From a virus, in IMG/VR virus record IMGVR_UViG_3300021959_000347, positions 1-25,483 of that record: a stretch of 25,483 nt of DNA, one strand, 5' to 3'. Of the stretch, positions 1 through 8,498 are shown piece after piece. How positions within the stretch are numbered: the stretch's first letter is position 1; every line of letters begins with the position of its first letter. The translations under genes were made by a program, and so were the position numbers. Below the pieces are notes generated by a model, which ran no database searches, was not told the DNA's origin, and worked only from the letters and a program-made list of their open reading frames with translations.

Positions 1-1
1 G

Positions 2-1138
2 CCCGGCGATGAAACAACGCCAGTGCGTTTTACTGCGGTGCCGCAATACCTTGTAAGCATAGAAGAGGGTGCGCACGGCAAGGTCGATAATGTGTATCGC
101 CGGATGCGCCTGAAGGGCGAGGCCATAACACAGCATTGGCAGGACGCAGATATTCCTGACCGCCTGCAACGCATGATCGATGAGAAGCCTACCGAAGAGG
201 TGGATCTTATCGAGGCAACGCTATACGACGCTGAACGCGGCGAATACTGTTATCATGTCATCTGGGCTGAAGGTAAAGCCGAGCTATTAAAGCGCTATAT
301 GAAATCCAGCCCTTGGATCGTGGCGCGATATATGAAGGTGGCTGGTGAGGTGTATGGACGTGGGCCGTTGGTCACTGCTATACCTGATATCAAGACGCTG
401 AACAAAACCCTAGAGCTGTTGCTGAAGAATGCCAGCCTGTCGATTGCTGGCGTTTACACTGCGGCTGACGATGGCGTTCTGAACCCACAGACAATCCGCA
501 TTGCGCCGGGTGCTATTATTCCTGTTGCGCGTAATGGTGGCCCACAAGGCGAAAGCCTGCGGCAGTTGCCACGATCTGGTGATTTTAATGTCAGCCAGAT
601 TATCATTAACGATCTGCGCATGAACATTAAAAAGATCCTGCTAGATGATACGTTGCCGCCCGACAATATGTCAGCCCGATCAGCGACAGAGATATCTGAA
701 AGAATGCGTGAGCTGTCTACAAATCTGGGAAGTGCTTTCGGTCGTCTTATAACAGAAACTATGGTGCCGCTAATTAGTCGCATTTTGTATGTGATGGATG
801 AACAAGGCCTGATTGAAATGCCATTGCGCGTCAATGGCCTTGAGGTTAAGGTCACGCCAGTCAGCCCGATTGCCCAAGCCCAGTCTATGGGTGATATTGA
901 AAAGATTATGCAATGGGTGCAGATGTCAGCCGCGTTAGGGCCTGAAGGTCAGATGTCGGTTCGCACTGGTAGCATATCTGATTATGTGGCTGACAAAATG
1001 GGGATACCTGCCGAGCTACGCACAACGTCACAAGAGCGTCAGCAGATGATGGAACAAGCGATGCAGGCGGCACAAATGCAAGCCGAGCAACAAGCTGTCC
1101 CGGCTGAAGGCGCGGCACCACAAGAGGGAATGGTTTAA
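2..1138 (+). CDS. Portal (head-tail connector) protein, 5' truncated
   Basis: This is the C-terminal part of a podovirus portal, the dodecameric ring at the capsid vertex through which DNA is packaged and ejected. The frame is open to the left edge, so the true start lies outside the window; a GTG at 23 is only an internal codon. About 378 codons are visible against roughly 500-550 for T7-type connectors, so the first quarter to third is missing. The text around VARYMKVAGEVYGRGP, the helix with LNKTLELLLKNAS, and the following SARSATEISERMRELS are typical of the head-to-tail connecting family. The C-terminus is rich in Met, Gln and Ala. The stop overlaps the next ATG (TAATG). The call rests on recognised family sequence and on position before scaffold and capsid genes. 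Confidence 0.9.
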   Translation, partial: PGDETTPVRFTAVPQYLVSIEEGAHGKVDNVYRRMRLKGEAITQHWQDADIPDRLQRMIDEKPTEEVDLIEATLYDAERGEYCYHVIWAEGKAELLKRYMKSSPWIVARYMKVAGEVYGRGPLVTAIPDIKTLNKTLELLLKNASLSIAGVYTAADDGVLNPQTIRIAPGAIIPVARNGGPQGESLRQLPRSGDFNVSQIIINDLRMNIKKILLDDTLPPDNMSARSATEISERMRELSTNLGSAFGRLITETMVPLISRILYVMDEQGLIEMPLRVNGLEVKVTPVSPIAQAQSMGDIEKIMQWVQMSAALGPEGQMSVRTGSISDYVADKMGIPAELRTTSQERQQMMEQAMQAAQMQAEQQAVPAEGAAPQEGMV

Positions 1139-1404
1139 TGGTAGTAGATGGTTGGGAAGGTTTGCAGTCTGCAAACCCAGAACTGACAGAGAAACAAGTA
1201 GATAAAGATGACATAGATCGCCTTTATCTGCGCGTATTCGCCAGCGACGATGGGGCAAGCCTGCTCACTCATCTAAGATCGCTGACGATAGAGCAACCGA
1301 CGTGGTATCCCGGCGAAGAAGCCAGCCACGGCTATGCTCGCGAAGGCCAGAATAGTCTGGTCAGGGAAATTGAGCGGCGAATGAAAAGAGCGAGAAACCT
1401 ATGA
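1138..1404 (+). CDS. Bbp19-like small phage structural protein
   Basis: An 88-aa protein between portal and scaffold. The core LRSLTIEQPTWYPGEEASHG followed by a YAREGQNSLVREIERR helix matches my memory of the small Bbp19 family of podophages, where a short domain with a conserved pattern of Leu, Pro, Gly and REGQ residues sits at this same genomic place. Its biochemical role is not established; a head-completion or packaging-related part is a guess from position. It starts on the ATG overlapping the portal stop and ends overlapping the scaffold start (ATGA), so the three genes are translationally coupled. Confidence 0.7.
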   Translation: MVVDGWEGLQSANPELTEKQVDKDDIDRLYLRVFASDDGASLLTHLRSLTIEQPTWYPGEEASHGYAREGQNSLVREIERRMKRARNL

Positions 1405-2180
1405 GTGAAACAGATGGCCTGTTGGCCGAAGCTCAAATAGAGAGCGACGACAACCAACAGCAAGCACCTGAAGAAACTATACCACACATGCAACCAGATA
1501 CAGATGCGCCTACAGATGCGCAGGCTGTGGAGACAGGCGATGGAGAAGACACGCGACCTGAATGGTTGCCTGAAAAATTCAAAAGTGCCGAAGATATGGC
1601 AGGCGCTTATGCGGAATTGCAGAAAAAGTTTTCTCAAGGCAAGCATAAGGCACCAGATCAATATGATCAGTCTGTCTTTATGGATGCTGGCATTCCAGAG
1701 GACGATGAACTCTATTCCACCTATCGCGACTGGGCTAAAGATAATGGCATCAGCCAAGATGCGTTTGACCAGTTGGCTGGTAAGTTTATCGAAATGGCTG
1801 GAGCCGAAACTCAGCAGGCTGAGATTTCGTACAAAGAAGAGTATGAGAAACTAGGCGCTAATGCTGACATGACCATCAAGTCTATGACGCAATGGGCACA
1901 GAGCCTAGTTAACAAAGGCGTCTGGGGTCAGGATGATTTTGAAGAGTTTAAGATAATGGGCGGCACAGCGCAGGGCATCAGAGCCTTGCAAAAGATCCGC
2001 AGTTATTACGGCGACAAGTCTATCCCGGTTGATGTTGGCAATGTAGATGGCGCACCATCTAAAGAAGAGTTGCAATCAATGATCAGCAAGCCCGAATATC
2101 AAAGCGATCCAGCATATCGTGCCAAGGTCGAAAAGATGTTTGAGACAGTTTATGGCACTGAGCAATACTCAGCAATCTAA
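1401..2180 (+). CDS. Capsid scaffolding (assembly) protein
   Basis: A 259-aa acidic protein directly upstream of the capsid gene, the usual place for a scaffold, which directs procapsid assembly and then leaves. The first 50 residues are Gln/Asp/Glu/Thr-rich and probably disordered. Then comes RPEWLPEKFKSAEDMAGAYA, a motif seen in many podophage scaffold proteins (P.WLP.KF...ED...AY.EL), followed by helical sequence and a C-terminal segment with KEELQSMISKPEYQSDPAYR, also common in the family. It starts at the ATGA overlap with the preceding gene. The terminator lies immediately after the stop. Confidence 0.85.
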   Translation: MSETDGLLAEAQIESDDNQQQAPEETIPHMQPDTDAPTDAQAVETGDGEDTRPEWLPEKFKSAEDMAGAYAELQKKFSQGKHKAPDQYDQSVFMDAGIPEDDELYSTYRDWAKDNGISQDAFDQLAGKFIEMAGAETQQAEISYKEEYEKLGANADMTIKSMTQWAQSLVNKGVWGQDDFEEFKIMGGTAQGIRALQKIRSYYGDKSIPVDVGNVDGAPSKEELQSMISKPEYQSDPAYRAKVEKMFETVYGTEQYSAI

Positions 2181-2183
2181 CAT

Positions 2184-2217
2184 AAGGGCGGGGGCTATTT
2201 ACAGTTCCCGCCTTTTT
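2184..2217 (+). terminator. Intrinsic terminator after scaffold gene
   Basis: GGCGGG (2187-2192) pairs with CCCGCC (2207-2212). The stem is lengthened by G-U and A-T pairs at its base (AAG 2184-2186 with the first T residues), and TTTTT follows at 2213-2217. It sits 3 nt past the scaffold stop. It should reduce read-through from the portal operon so that the capsid gene depends on its own promoter. Confidence 0.8.
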
Positions 2218-2226
2218 GCATATAAT
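2198..2226 (+). promoter_or_regulatory. Sigma70-like promoter for the capsid gene
   Basis: TTTACA (2198-2203), a 17-nt spacer, then a perfect TATAAT (2221-2226). The -35 lies in the loop of the terminator and the spacer contains its 3' arm and U-tract. A start near 2233 would give a leader of about 120 nt before the capsid ATG. Seen by eye only; no transcription data. Confidence 0.6.
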
Positions 2227-2356
2227 CCCCTTGACAGACAATCGTTTTCGACCTGTTGATCCGCTTGGGGGCGTAGCGTATATGCCCAAGCCACAGCCCG
2301 CAAGGATACCTGTAAGGCGTCAAATCGTGTTTTAACTTTTAAAAAGGATTAGGAAA
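2227..2356 (+). promoter_or_regulatory. 5' leader of capsid mRNA with stem-loop
   Basis: This 130-nt gap carries no ORF I can support and no tRNA. It has a 7-bp hairpin, GCTTGGG (2263-2269) with CCCAAGC (2285-2291), around a 15-nt loop. A TTGACA at 2231-2236 has no good -10 behind it. The ribosome-binding region AAAAAGGATTAGGA lies just before the capsid ATG. The leader may stabilise or regulate the most abundant late mRNA; that is inference. Confidence 0.35.
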
Positions 2357-3190
2357 ATGGCAGTAGGCATTTCCAATGCTTTTGTACAGTTGTTCGATGC
2401 AGAGGTTAAGCAGGCGTATCAGGCTTCTCGCAAGCTGGCTGGCGTAACCCGTGAGCGTACAAATGTCGAAGGCAATCAGGTGAAATTTCCGAAGATCGGA
2501 AAAGGCACCGCAACAGTTCGCGTTCCGCAAACTGACGTAACACCGCTAAACGTGACCTATTCACAAGTCACAGCCACAATGTCAGACTACATTGCGGCAG
2601 AGTATAGCGATATCTTCAACCAGCAAAAAGTCAACTTTGATGAGCGTCGTGAGCTTGTTCAGGTTGTCGGTAATGCTATTGGTCGTCGTATGGATCAGCT
2701 TGTCATTGACGCGCTGAATGCCGCATCGTCACCTTCGACTGTTGCTACAACAGTTGGTGGCGCTGGCACAAACATGAACCTTGCTAAGTTGCTTGCGGCT
2801 AAGAAGGCTCTCGACACCAAAAACGTACCATCTGAAGGTCGTTGCATGTTAATCCACGCAAACGGCTTGTCAGCATTGCTTGATGAGACAGAGCTTACCA
2901 GTTCAGATTTTGCGACTGTTAAGGCTCTTACCACAGGTGAGATTGATACGTTCCTTGGCTTTAAGTTCATCACACTAGGTGATCGTGATGAAGGTGGCCT
3001 GCCTCTTCCATCAACCCGCACTTGTTTCGCATTCCACCGCGATGCAATCGGTATGGGCATTGGCATGAACCAAAAGTCTGAAATCAACTACGTTCCTGAG
3101 AAGACGTCGTTCCTCGTTTCTTCAATGTTCTCTGCTGGTGCAGTTGCCATTGATGACGAAGGTATCGTCAAAATCTCAGCGACTGAATAG
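2357..3190 (+). CDS. Major capsid protein
   Basis: A 277-aa protein expected to adopt the HK97 fold and form the head shell. The N-terminus (MAVGISNAFVQLFDAEVKQA), the VKFPKIGKGTATVR strand region, the TATMSDYIAAEYSDIFNQQK segment and the helix with GRRMDQLVIDALNA are typical of capsid proteins of marine and alphaproteobacterial podophages. Length is somewhat short compared with the T7 capsid but normal for this group. The start is supported by a purine-rich Shine-Dalgarno (AAAAAGGATTAGG). It follows a dedicated promoter and precedes a small decoration-like gene. Confidence 0.92.
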   Translation: MAVGISNAFVQLFDAEVKQAYQASRKLAGVTRERTNVEGNQVKFPKIGKGTATVRVPQTDVTPLNVTYSQVTATMSDYIAAEYSDIFNQQKVNFDERRELVQVVGNAIGRRMDQLVIDALNAASSPSTVATTVGGAGTNMNLAKLLAAKKALDTKNVPSEGRCMLIHANGLSALLDETELTSSDFATVKALTTGEIDTFLGFKFITLGDRDEGGLPLPSTRTCFAFHRDAIGMGIGMNQKSEINYVPEKTSFLVSSMFSAGAVAIDDEGIVKISATE

Positions 3191-3205
3191 AAAGGAGATT
3201 TGTAA

Positions 3206-3478
3206 ATGGCTTTCTCTTCAGCAGGATGGAACGTGCTAGGTGCCGCTAAAAAAGGCAACGCACCAAGCATGTACACTTACACATCAGCAGACGCGATTGC
3301 GACTGTTAACACAGCGGGTTATTTCAACGACCTTGCCGATACACTGGCAGTCGGTGACGTGATTTTCTGTTACGACAGCGCAACACCAACAATGTCTATC
3401 GTTGTTGTTCTGTCAAACGCCTCTGGTGTTGTTGATGTATCAGACGGCACGGCTGTATCAGTCGCTGACGCTGACTAA
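3206..3478 (+). CDS. Small virion protein, decoration or head-fibre-like
   Basis: A 90-aa protein with beta-strand character, 15 nt after the capsid gene and preceded by a strong AAAGGAG site. The segment TSADAIATVNTAGYFNDLAD followed by LAVGDVIFCYD is a sequence I associate with small structural proteins next to capsid genes in many tailed phages. It is also found as a domain in larger tail or head-fibre proteins. A role as capsid decoration protein is likely from position and size but not shown by a catalytic or binding motif. Two stop codons follow in tandem. Confidence 0.65.
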   Translation: MAFSSAGWNVLGAAKKGNAPSMYTYTSADAIATVNTAGYFNDLADTLAVGDVIFCYDSATPTMSIVVVLSNASGVVDVSDGTAVSVADAD

Positions 3479-3483
3479 TAATG

Positions 3484-3509
3484 ATGGGGCGGCGCTTGTC
3501 GCCCCATTT
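3484..3509 (+). terminator. Stem-loop after decoration gene, probable weak terminator
   Basis: ATGGGGCG (3484-3491) pairs perfectly with CGCCCCAT (3500-3507) around an 8-nt loop. Only a short T-run follows (ATTTACCCATTTT), so it may act as a partial terminator or as a 3' stabiliser that keeps capsid and decoration mRNA more abundant than tail mRNA. Confidence 0.55.
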
Positions 3510-3529
3510 ACCCATTTTGGAGTAGCACA

Positions 3530-4144
3530 ATGGCGGCTGGTGATACCAAACTATCGATATGTTCTGATGCGTTAATTATGCTAGGTGCCGCCCCGCTATC
3601 ATCATTTGCGACAGGCACTGATGAGGCACAGGTTGCAGACCGACTCTATGACGATGTGCAAGACACGTTGTTGATGCAATACGCATATTCTTGGACATTG
3701 AAAAAAGTTAAGTTAGCCCAACTTGCCGATGCGCCAATCAACGAATGGAAATATAAATACCAGATCCCCGGCGATGTTTTAGGCAACCCGAAAGCTGTGT
3801 TTAGTAGTAGCGCTGTCGGTGCAAACACTGTGCGAGACTATGAGCTTTATGGTGGTGGCTTGTACACCAATCTGGAAGAGGTGTGGATTGATTACCAATA
3901 CCGCCCAGAGCCAGCCATATTCCCGCCATATTTTGTGCGCCTGTTAAAACATGCGCTGGCCGCTGAGTTCGCCGAGCCTATTACAGATCAGATCACTAAG
4001 GCTGACTATTACCACAACAAAGCATATGGTTCGCCATCTGAGAACATGCGTGGCGGTTTGGTTCGCGTTGCGATTAACATAGATGGCGCTGATCGCCCAT
4101 CACAAAATATCCAAGAGTTCCCTATAGCCGATATCAGGTACTAG
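3530..4144 (+). CDS. Tail tubular protein A (T7 gp11-like)
   Basis: A 204-aa protein close to the length of T7 gp11 (about 196 aa), which forms the adaptor ring between portal and nozzle. The N-terminus LSICSDALIMLGAAPLSSFA, the following DRLYDDVQDTLLMQYAYSWT and the later LKHALAAEFAEPITD are family hallmarks. A GGAG Shine-Dalgarno lies upstream. It is followed after one base by the tail tube B gene, its usual partner. Confidence 0.9.
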   Translation: MAAGDTKLSICSDALIMLGAAPLSSFATGTDEAQVADRLYDDVQDTLLMQYAYSWTLKKVKLAQLADAPINEWKYKYQIPGDVLGNPKAVFSSSAVGANTVRDYELYGGGLYTNLEEVWIDYQYRPEPAIFPPYFVRLLKHALAAEFAEPITDQITKADYYHNKAYGSPSENMRGGLVRVAINIDGADRPSQNIQEFPIADIRY

Positions 4145-4145
4145 C

Positions 4146-6353
4146 ATGAGCCGCATCATTCAGATCCAGAATGACTTTACCAGCGGTGAGCTAGACCCGA
4201 AGCTACGCGCAAGGACTGACATAGCGCAGTATAAGTCAGGCTTGACTACAGCAAGAAACGTCAGCATCCAGCCACAGGGCGGCGCTAAGCGTCGTGATGG
4301 CACTAAGTTTATTGCGGCGCTTGATAGCGGTGCAGGCACTGCTGTGCGGATGGTGTCGTTTGAGTTCAGCGTTTCGGACAGCTACATGCTGGTGTTTACG
4401 CCGGGCAGAATGTATGTGTTTAAAAATGGTGCGCAGGTAACAAATATCAATGGTAGCGGCAATGACTTTTTGTCAGTAGCTAGCCTGACTAGCGCAATTC
4501 TGCCGCAAATGAATTGGGTGCAATCAGCCGATACTGTGATTGTCGTGCATGAAGATCTGCCGCCAACAAAGATTGTACGTGGTGCGACTGACAGCACTTG
4601 GACGGCTAGCGTCATTGAGTTCGATCATGTGCCGCAATATGCGTTTGCTCTTGATTTCCATAGCCCACAATTTACGATCACGCCGTCGGCTACGTCTGGC
4701 AACATAACAATAACTGCGTCGTCAGTTACGACTGATAATGGCGTTGCGCAAGCTGGCGGCGCTGACACGATAACACTAAAGTCGGCATCTAGTTTTACCG
4801 CCGATGATCAGCCAAATGGTATGTTTATTGAAATCACTGCTGGCACTGGATCAGGCCAAAAGCGTCACGTTGAAGACTACGTCGCATCCACCAAAGTGCT
4901 TACAGTTTTCCCAGCTTGGGATACAGCCCCTGACGCAACATCACACTATGAAATCAAGGCGTTCAACTCTGCGGCAGTTGGCGAATACGCATCTGCTGTT
5001 AACGGCTTTGGCCGGGCTAGATATATTGAGTTTGTCAGCGACACAGAAATGAAGGCATATGTCGATATTCCATTCTTTGACACCAGCGCCATTGTTGCTG
5101 GTGATTGGAATAGCGAACACGGCTATGAGGATGTCTGGTCAGCTACTAGGGGATATCCAAGATCTGTGACTTTCCACGAAGGCAGGCTGTTCTTTGGTGG
5201 TACGAAAAGCCGACCATCAACGTTGTTTGGATCTCGCGTTTCTGACTTTTTTAACTTTAATCCTGGCGAGGCGTTAGCTGATGATGGCGTTTCAGCAACG
5301 TTGGACACTGGCACGTTTAACGCGATTGTCGATATTTTCTCTGGTCGCCATCTGCAAGTGTTTACGACTGGCGCTGAGTTCTATGTGCCGCAAACACTAG
5401 ATGAGCCGATTACGCCGACAAATCTAATTGTTAAACAGCAAACAGCTTTTGGCATGAAGCCGGGCATCAGATTGCAAAACGTGGATGGATCAACATTGTT
5501 CATTCAACGTCAGGGCAAGGCCATACAAGAATTTATTTTCAGTGATACTGTGCAGGCCTATACATCAGCAAAGATATCGCTGTTGTCGTCTCACTTGCTA
5601 AAGACGCCAGAAGAAATGGCAGTGCGTGTTGCCACGTCCACAGATGAGGGCGACCGCCTTATGCTGGTTAATGGCGACGATGGTAGCATTGCGTGTTACA
5701 CATTACTGCGTAGCCAGAATGTTATTGCACCTACTGAATGGACAACAGATGGCGACTTTTTAAATATTGGCGTGGACGTTGATGACATTTATGTCGTGGT
5801 AAAGCGCACAGTGAATGGCGGCTCAGTTTACTATGTTGAGTTATTTGATGCTGACACGTTGCTTGATAGCGCCAAGACAGGTGGTGCCGCCAGTTCGGTG
5901 ACAATGGATCACCTACAGGCGGCATCTGTTAAGATCATACGCGACGGCATCATTGAGCCAGATCAGACTGTCCCGGCGTCGCCTTACACCATTACGTTTG
6001 CCAGCCCAGCGACTAGTAGCTATCAGGTTGGCCTTAACTTTACGCCAGAGGTAAAGACACTGCCAGTTGAGCCAAACCTTGCCAGTGGGTCTTTAAAGGG
6101 CTTTAAGAAAAGAATATTTGAGGTTAATGCCGAGATCTTTGAAACGCAGGCAATGACTATTGACGGCAAGGAAATCCCTTTCCGCAATTTTGGTGAAGAC
6201 GTGTTTGGCAGGTCTGTTGTTGAATTTACAGGAATTAAGACATTGCACGGCATTTTGGGTTATACTTATGATGGTCAGATTACAATAGGACAAGACGTGC
6301 CATTGAAAATGACTTTACTTGGAATCGATTATAAAGTGAGCGTGGGGCAGTAA
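4146..6353 (+). CDS. Tail tubular protein B (T7 gp12-like nozzle)
   Basis: A 735-aa protein, comparable to T7 gp12 (about 794 aa), the hexameric nozzle closing the tail. The first 50 residues are characteristic: DFTSGELDPKLRARTDIAQY, then NVSIQPQGGAKRRDGTKFI. The middle has FHEGRLFFGGTKSRPSTLFG and SDFFNFNPGEA, standard for the family. The rest is beta-rich. It is tightly packed with tail tube A upstream and the small internal virion gene downstream (1-nt gaps), consistent with one late operon. Confidence 0.92.
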   Translation: MSRIIQIQNDFTSGELDPKLRARTDIAQYKSGLTTARNVSIQPQGGAKRRDGTKFIAALDSGAGTAVRMVSFEFSVSDSYMLVFTPGRMYVFKNGAQVTNINGSGNDFLSVASLTSAILPQMNWVQSADTVIVVHEDLPPTKIVRGATDSTWTASVIEFDHVPQYAFALDFHSPQFTITPSATSGNITITASSVTTDNGVAQAGGADTITLKSASSFTADDQPNGMFIEITAGTGSGQKRHVEDYVASTKVLTVFPAWDTAPDATSHYEIKAFNSAAVGEYASAVNGFGRARYIEFVSDTEMKAYVDIPFFDTSAIVAGDWNSEHGYEDVWSATRGYPRSVTFHEGRLFFGGTKSRPSTLFGSRVSDFFNFNPGEALADDGVSATLDTGTFNAIVDIFSGRHLQVFTTGAEFYVPQTLDEPITPTNLIVKQQTAFGMKPGIRLQNVDGSTLFIQRQGKAIQEFIFSDTVQAYTSAKISLLSSHLLKTPEEMAVRVATSTDEGDRLMLVNGDDGSIACYTLLRSQNVIAPTEWTTDGDFLNIGVDVDDIYVVVKRTVNGGSVYYVELFDADTLLDSAKTGGAASSVTMDHLQAASVKIIRDGIIEPDQTVPASPYTITFASPATSSYQVGLNFTPEVKTLPVEPNLASGSLKGFKKRIFEVNAEIFETQAMTIDGKEIPFRNFGEDVFGRSVVEFTGIKTLHGILGYTYDGQITIGQDVPLKMTLLGIDYKVSVGQ

Positions 6354-6354
6354 T

Positions 6355-6807
6355 ATGGCAGGTGCGGCGGCAGGTTCTATCGGAATGGCACTAGCGGGAG
6401 CTAGCGCCTACATGCAATTAAAAGGTGCGCAGGCGCAGGCAAAGGGCTTGGCGGCACAAGCTGGCTATACAAGAATGCAGGCCAAGCAGGAGTCAATAAA
6501 GTACAAACAGCAGGCTGTGCAAGTGCTTGATAATATCTTGGCTACGTCTGCTGAGACTGTCGCTAGGGCTGGTGCTGGTGGCATAGATCCATTTAGCAAC
6601 ACAGCAGGCGACTTGCAAAATCTGGCTATGGCAAAAGGTGCTATGGAATTGTACACAGTGCAGGACAATGAGCTTCTAGCTTTGCGTGGCGGCGAAATGC
6701 AGGCCAATCAGTTTATGCTACAGGCTAAAGCCGCTAAGCAGGCTGGCTTTGCGTCAGCTATTGGAACGCTTGGTCAGGGCTACATGATGAAAGCGAGTAT
6801 AGGATAA
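6355..6807 (+). CDS. Small internal virion protein (gp14-like)
   Basis: A 150-aa Ala/Gln/Met-rich protein. A hydrophobic glycine/alanine segment at residues 1-25 is followed by helical sequence with AQAKGLAAQAGYTRMQAKQE, typical of the small ejection protein following tail tube B in T7-like phages (T7 gp14, 196 aa). That protein is ejected ahead of the DNA and enters the host outer membrane. The stop overlaps the next start (TAATG). The family match is by pattern and position; the sequence is too simple for a firm call. Confidence 0.7.
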   Translation: MAGAAAGSIGMALAGASAYMQLKGAQAQAKGLAAQAGYTRMQAKQESIKYKQQAVQVLDNILATSAETVARAGAGGIDPFSNTAGDLQNLAMAKGAMELYTVQDNELLALRGGEMQANQFMLQAKAAKQAGFASAIGTLGQGYMMKASIG

Positions 6808-8498
6808 TGGCAAGGCTACCGCGTTACAGACCTTTGGGTATCGGTGTTGCTAGTCTGCCGAGCGTTAACTTTGCGCAGACTGGTCAGGCCCAGGCGCGTG
6901 TGGCAAACACTATTGCATCGAGCTTGGACAGAATGTCGAGCTTTGCATTTCGCGAGGCCGAGGTGCAGGCCAAGCTAGAAGGCGCTGAGTATGGCGCGGC
7001 TAATGCGCCTACAGCGCAACAGCTAGAAGACGCGACAACGCCTGCTGAGCGTGAAGAGCTTGTGCCGGGTGGCAAAGGCACAGTGTATGATCGTGCGGCA
7101 CGTTCTGCGGCGATGGAGACCATAAGCCTGAACCTAGAGACAGCCGCACGTCAGGAAATAACTGCATTGCGCCTGACTGCGTCGGCAAGCAATATGGCAA
7201 CCAGCGAACTGCAAACAAAGATTGACGGCGTTATAAATGGCTACTCAGGTGCGTTGTATGACATTAACCCAACGTCATCAAAGCGGTTCCGCGCTGGCAT
7301 GTCTACAGTCGGCAACAGCGCAGTCGTTGCTCATGCAAACAAGCTGGCAGAATTAAGGGTAAAGCAAGACAAGATTGATGCTATTGCAGGCATTGACTCT
7401 ATTAAGACCAGCCTGTCTGACATTATTGCAAATGGTGACCGCGTTGTTGATGGCGTTGCGGTAACCTTAACAGATTTGCTTGCGGCTGAGCGTAGCAAAG
7501 TCTTTGATCACGCAAAGAAGATTGGCGATCCGGTTTTGCTAAAACAACAGCTAGACGACTTTGACAAAGTTGCAAATGATGCAATTGTTGGTGAAGTAAG
7601 GGACTGGCTTACTACTAGCCCAAATGCGCATAGGCTTGAATTACAAATGGGTAAAATAGAAGACCCTCGCATTAAAAGCATTGTTAACAATATGACCTCA
7701 GAGCAAATGCGAAATGCTGTAGATGCTTCATTTGAAGTGACAAGCAGGGATCTTGCGCTTGAAACTTCTTTGGACAATAAAAACGCAAGAAAACGCCAAG
7801 CAGAATCTGTTGGTGTTCGTGGAGATATAATAAAAGAATTAGCATTTCCCGGTAGCACTGGGAAAAACCTTGATACTTTGCTTGCTGATTTAATGAAAAT
7901 TGATCCAGAGGCTGGGTTGGTAATGCAAAAGTCTATTCTATCTAGTGCGTCGGCAAACAATCCAGATATTATTGTAGGCCTTAACAGAATAGAATCTATA
8001 GGCCAAATGACGCATGAAAATTTGTTAAATGCTCTTGATGAAAACCTCATCACATTTGATGAGTACACAAAACGATATGATCGTTTAGAAGCGTTAAAAG
8101 ATGAGGATATGGTATTAGCCACAAAGATTTTGAGAAACGCTATACAAAAAGAATTTTCTATAATGCCCGGAGCCGCAGAACAGGCGCGTATAAACCAAAT
8201 TGGGGAAATAGAAAACGAACTTATTTACGCAAAAAGAAAAGATCCGGGCATAGATCCTGTCGGTTGGATGCGAGATAGATTAAAAGACCTAAAGCCTGCT
8301 GGCGCAACAGACGCAGAAATTGCAAAAGCTCAAGGCCTTGTTAATGCTTGGGCAGATAGAAACAACAATGGCAATAAAGATTTATCATCTGTTAGAGACG
8401 CACTGTTTGCAACCCAACCTACTGAGGGAATACTTGCGTGGACATCAAAAAATCAATCAATTATTGAGGCGTTAAAAACACTAGAGGGATCGCAATAA
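6807..8498 (+). CDS. Internal virion protein (gp15-like)
   Basis: A 563-aa, mostly helical protein in the second ejection-protein position. The N-terminus (RPLGIGVASLPSVNFAQTGQ, then long helices with AFREAEVQAKLEGAEYGAAN) resembles core proteins of marine podophages. It is shorter than T7 gp15 (747 aa). I see no enzyme motif. From about residue 300 the codon use becomes more A/T-rich than in the first half, which may reflect a recombinant origin of that part or relaxed selection. It overlaps both neighbours by one base. Confidence 0.65.
   Translation: MARLPRYRPLGIGVASLPSVNFAQTGQAQARVANTIASSLDRMSSFAFREAEVQAKLEGAEYGAANAPTAQQLEDATTPAEREELVPGGKGTVYDRAARSAAMETISLNLETAARQEITALRLTASASNMATSELQTKIDGVINGYSGALYDINPTSSKRFRAGMSTVGNSAVVAHANKLAELRVKQDKIDAIAGIDSIKTSLSDIIANGDRVVDGVAVTLTDLLAAERSKVFDHAKKIGDPVLLKQQLDDFDKVANDAIVGEVRDWLTTSPNAHRLELQMGKIEDPRIKSIVNNMTSEQMRNAVDASFEVTSRDLALETSLDNKNARKRQAESVGVRGDIIKELAFPGSTGKNLDTLLADLMKIDPEAGLVMQKSILSSASANNPDIIVGLNRIESIGQMTHENLLNALDENLITFDEYTKRYDRLEALKDEDMVLATKILRNAIQKEFSIMPGAAEQARINQIGEIENELIYAKRKDPGIDPVGWMRDRLKDLKPAGATDAEIAKAQGLVNAWADRNNNGNKDLSSVRDALFATQPTEGILAWTSKNQSIIEALKTLEGSQ

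Noticed and set aside
2231-2259. Second promoter beginning at TTGACA 2231
   Set aside because: The -35 is perfect but 16-18 nt downstream there is no acceptable -10 (TGTTGA at best).
2227-2356. Possible tRNA or small gene in the capsid leader
   Set aside because: No cloverleaf with T-loop and acceptor stem can be drawn on either strand, and short ORFs there lack start signals.
7508-8122. 204-codon minus-strand ORF opposite the gp15-like gene
   Set aside because: Ser/Phe/Ile-rich antisense shadow without motif or ribosome site, in the middle of a late gene on the other strand.
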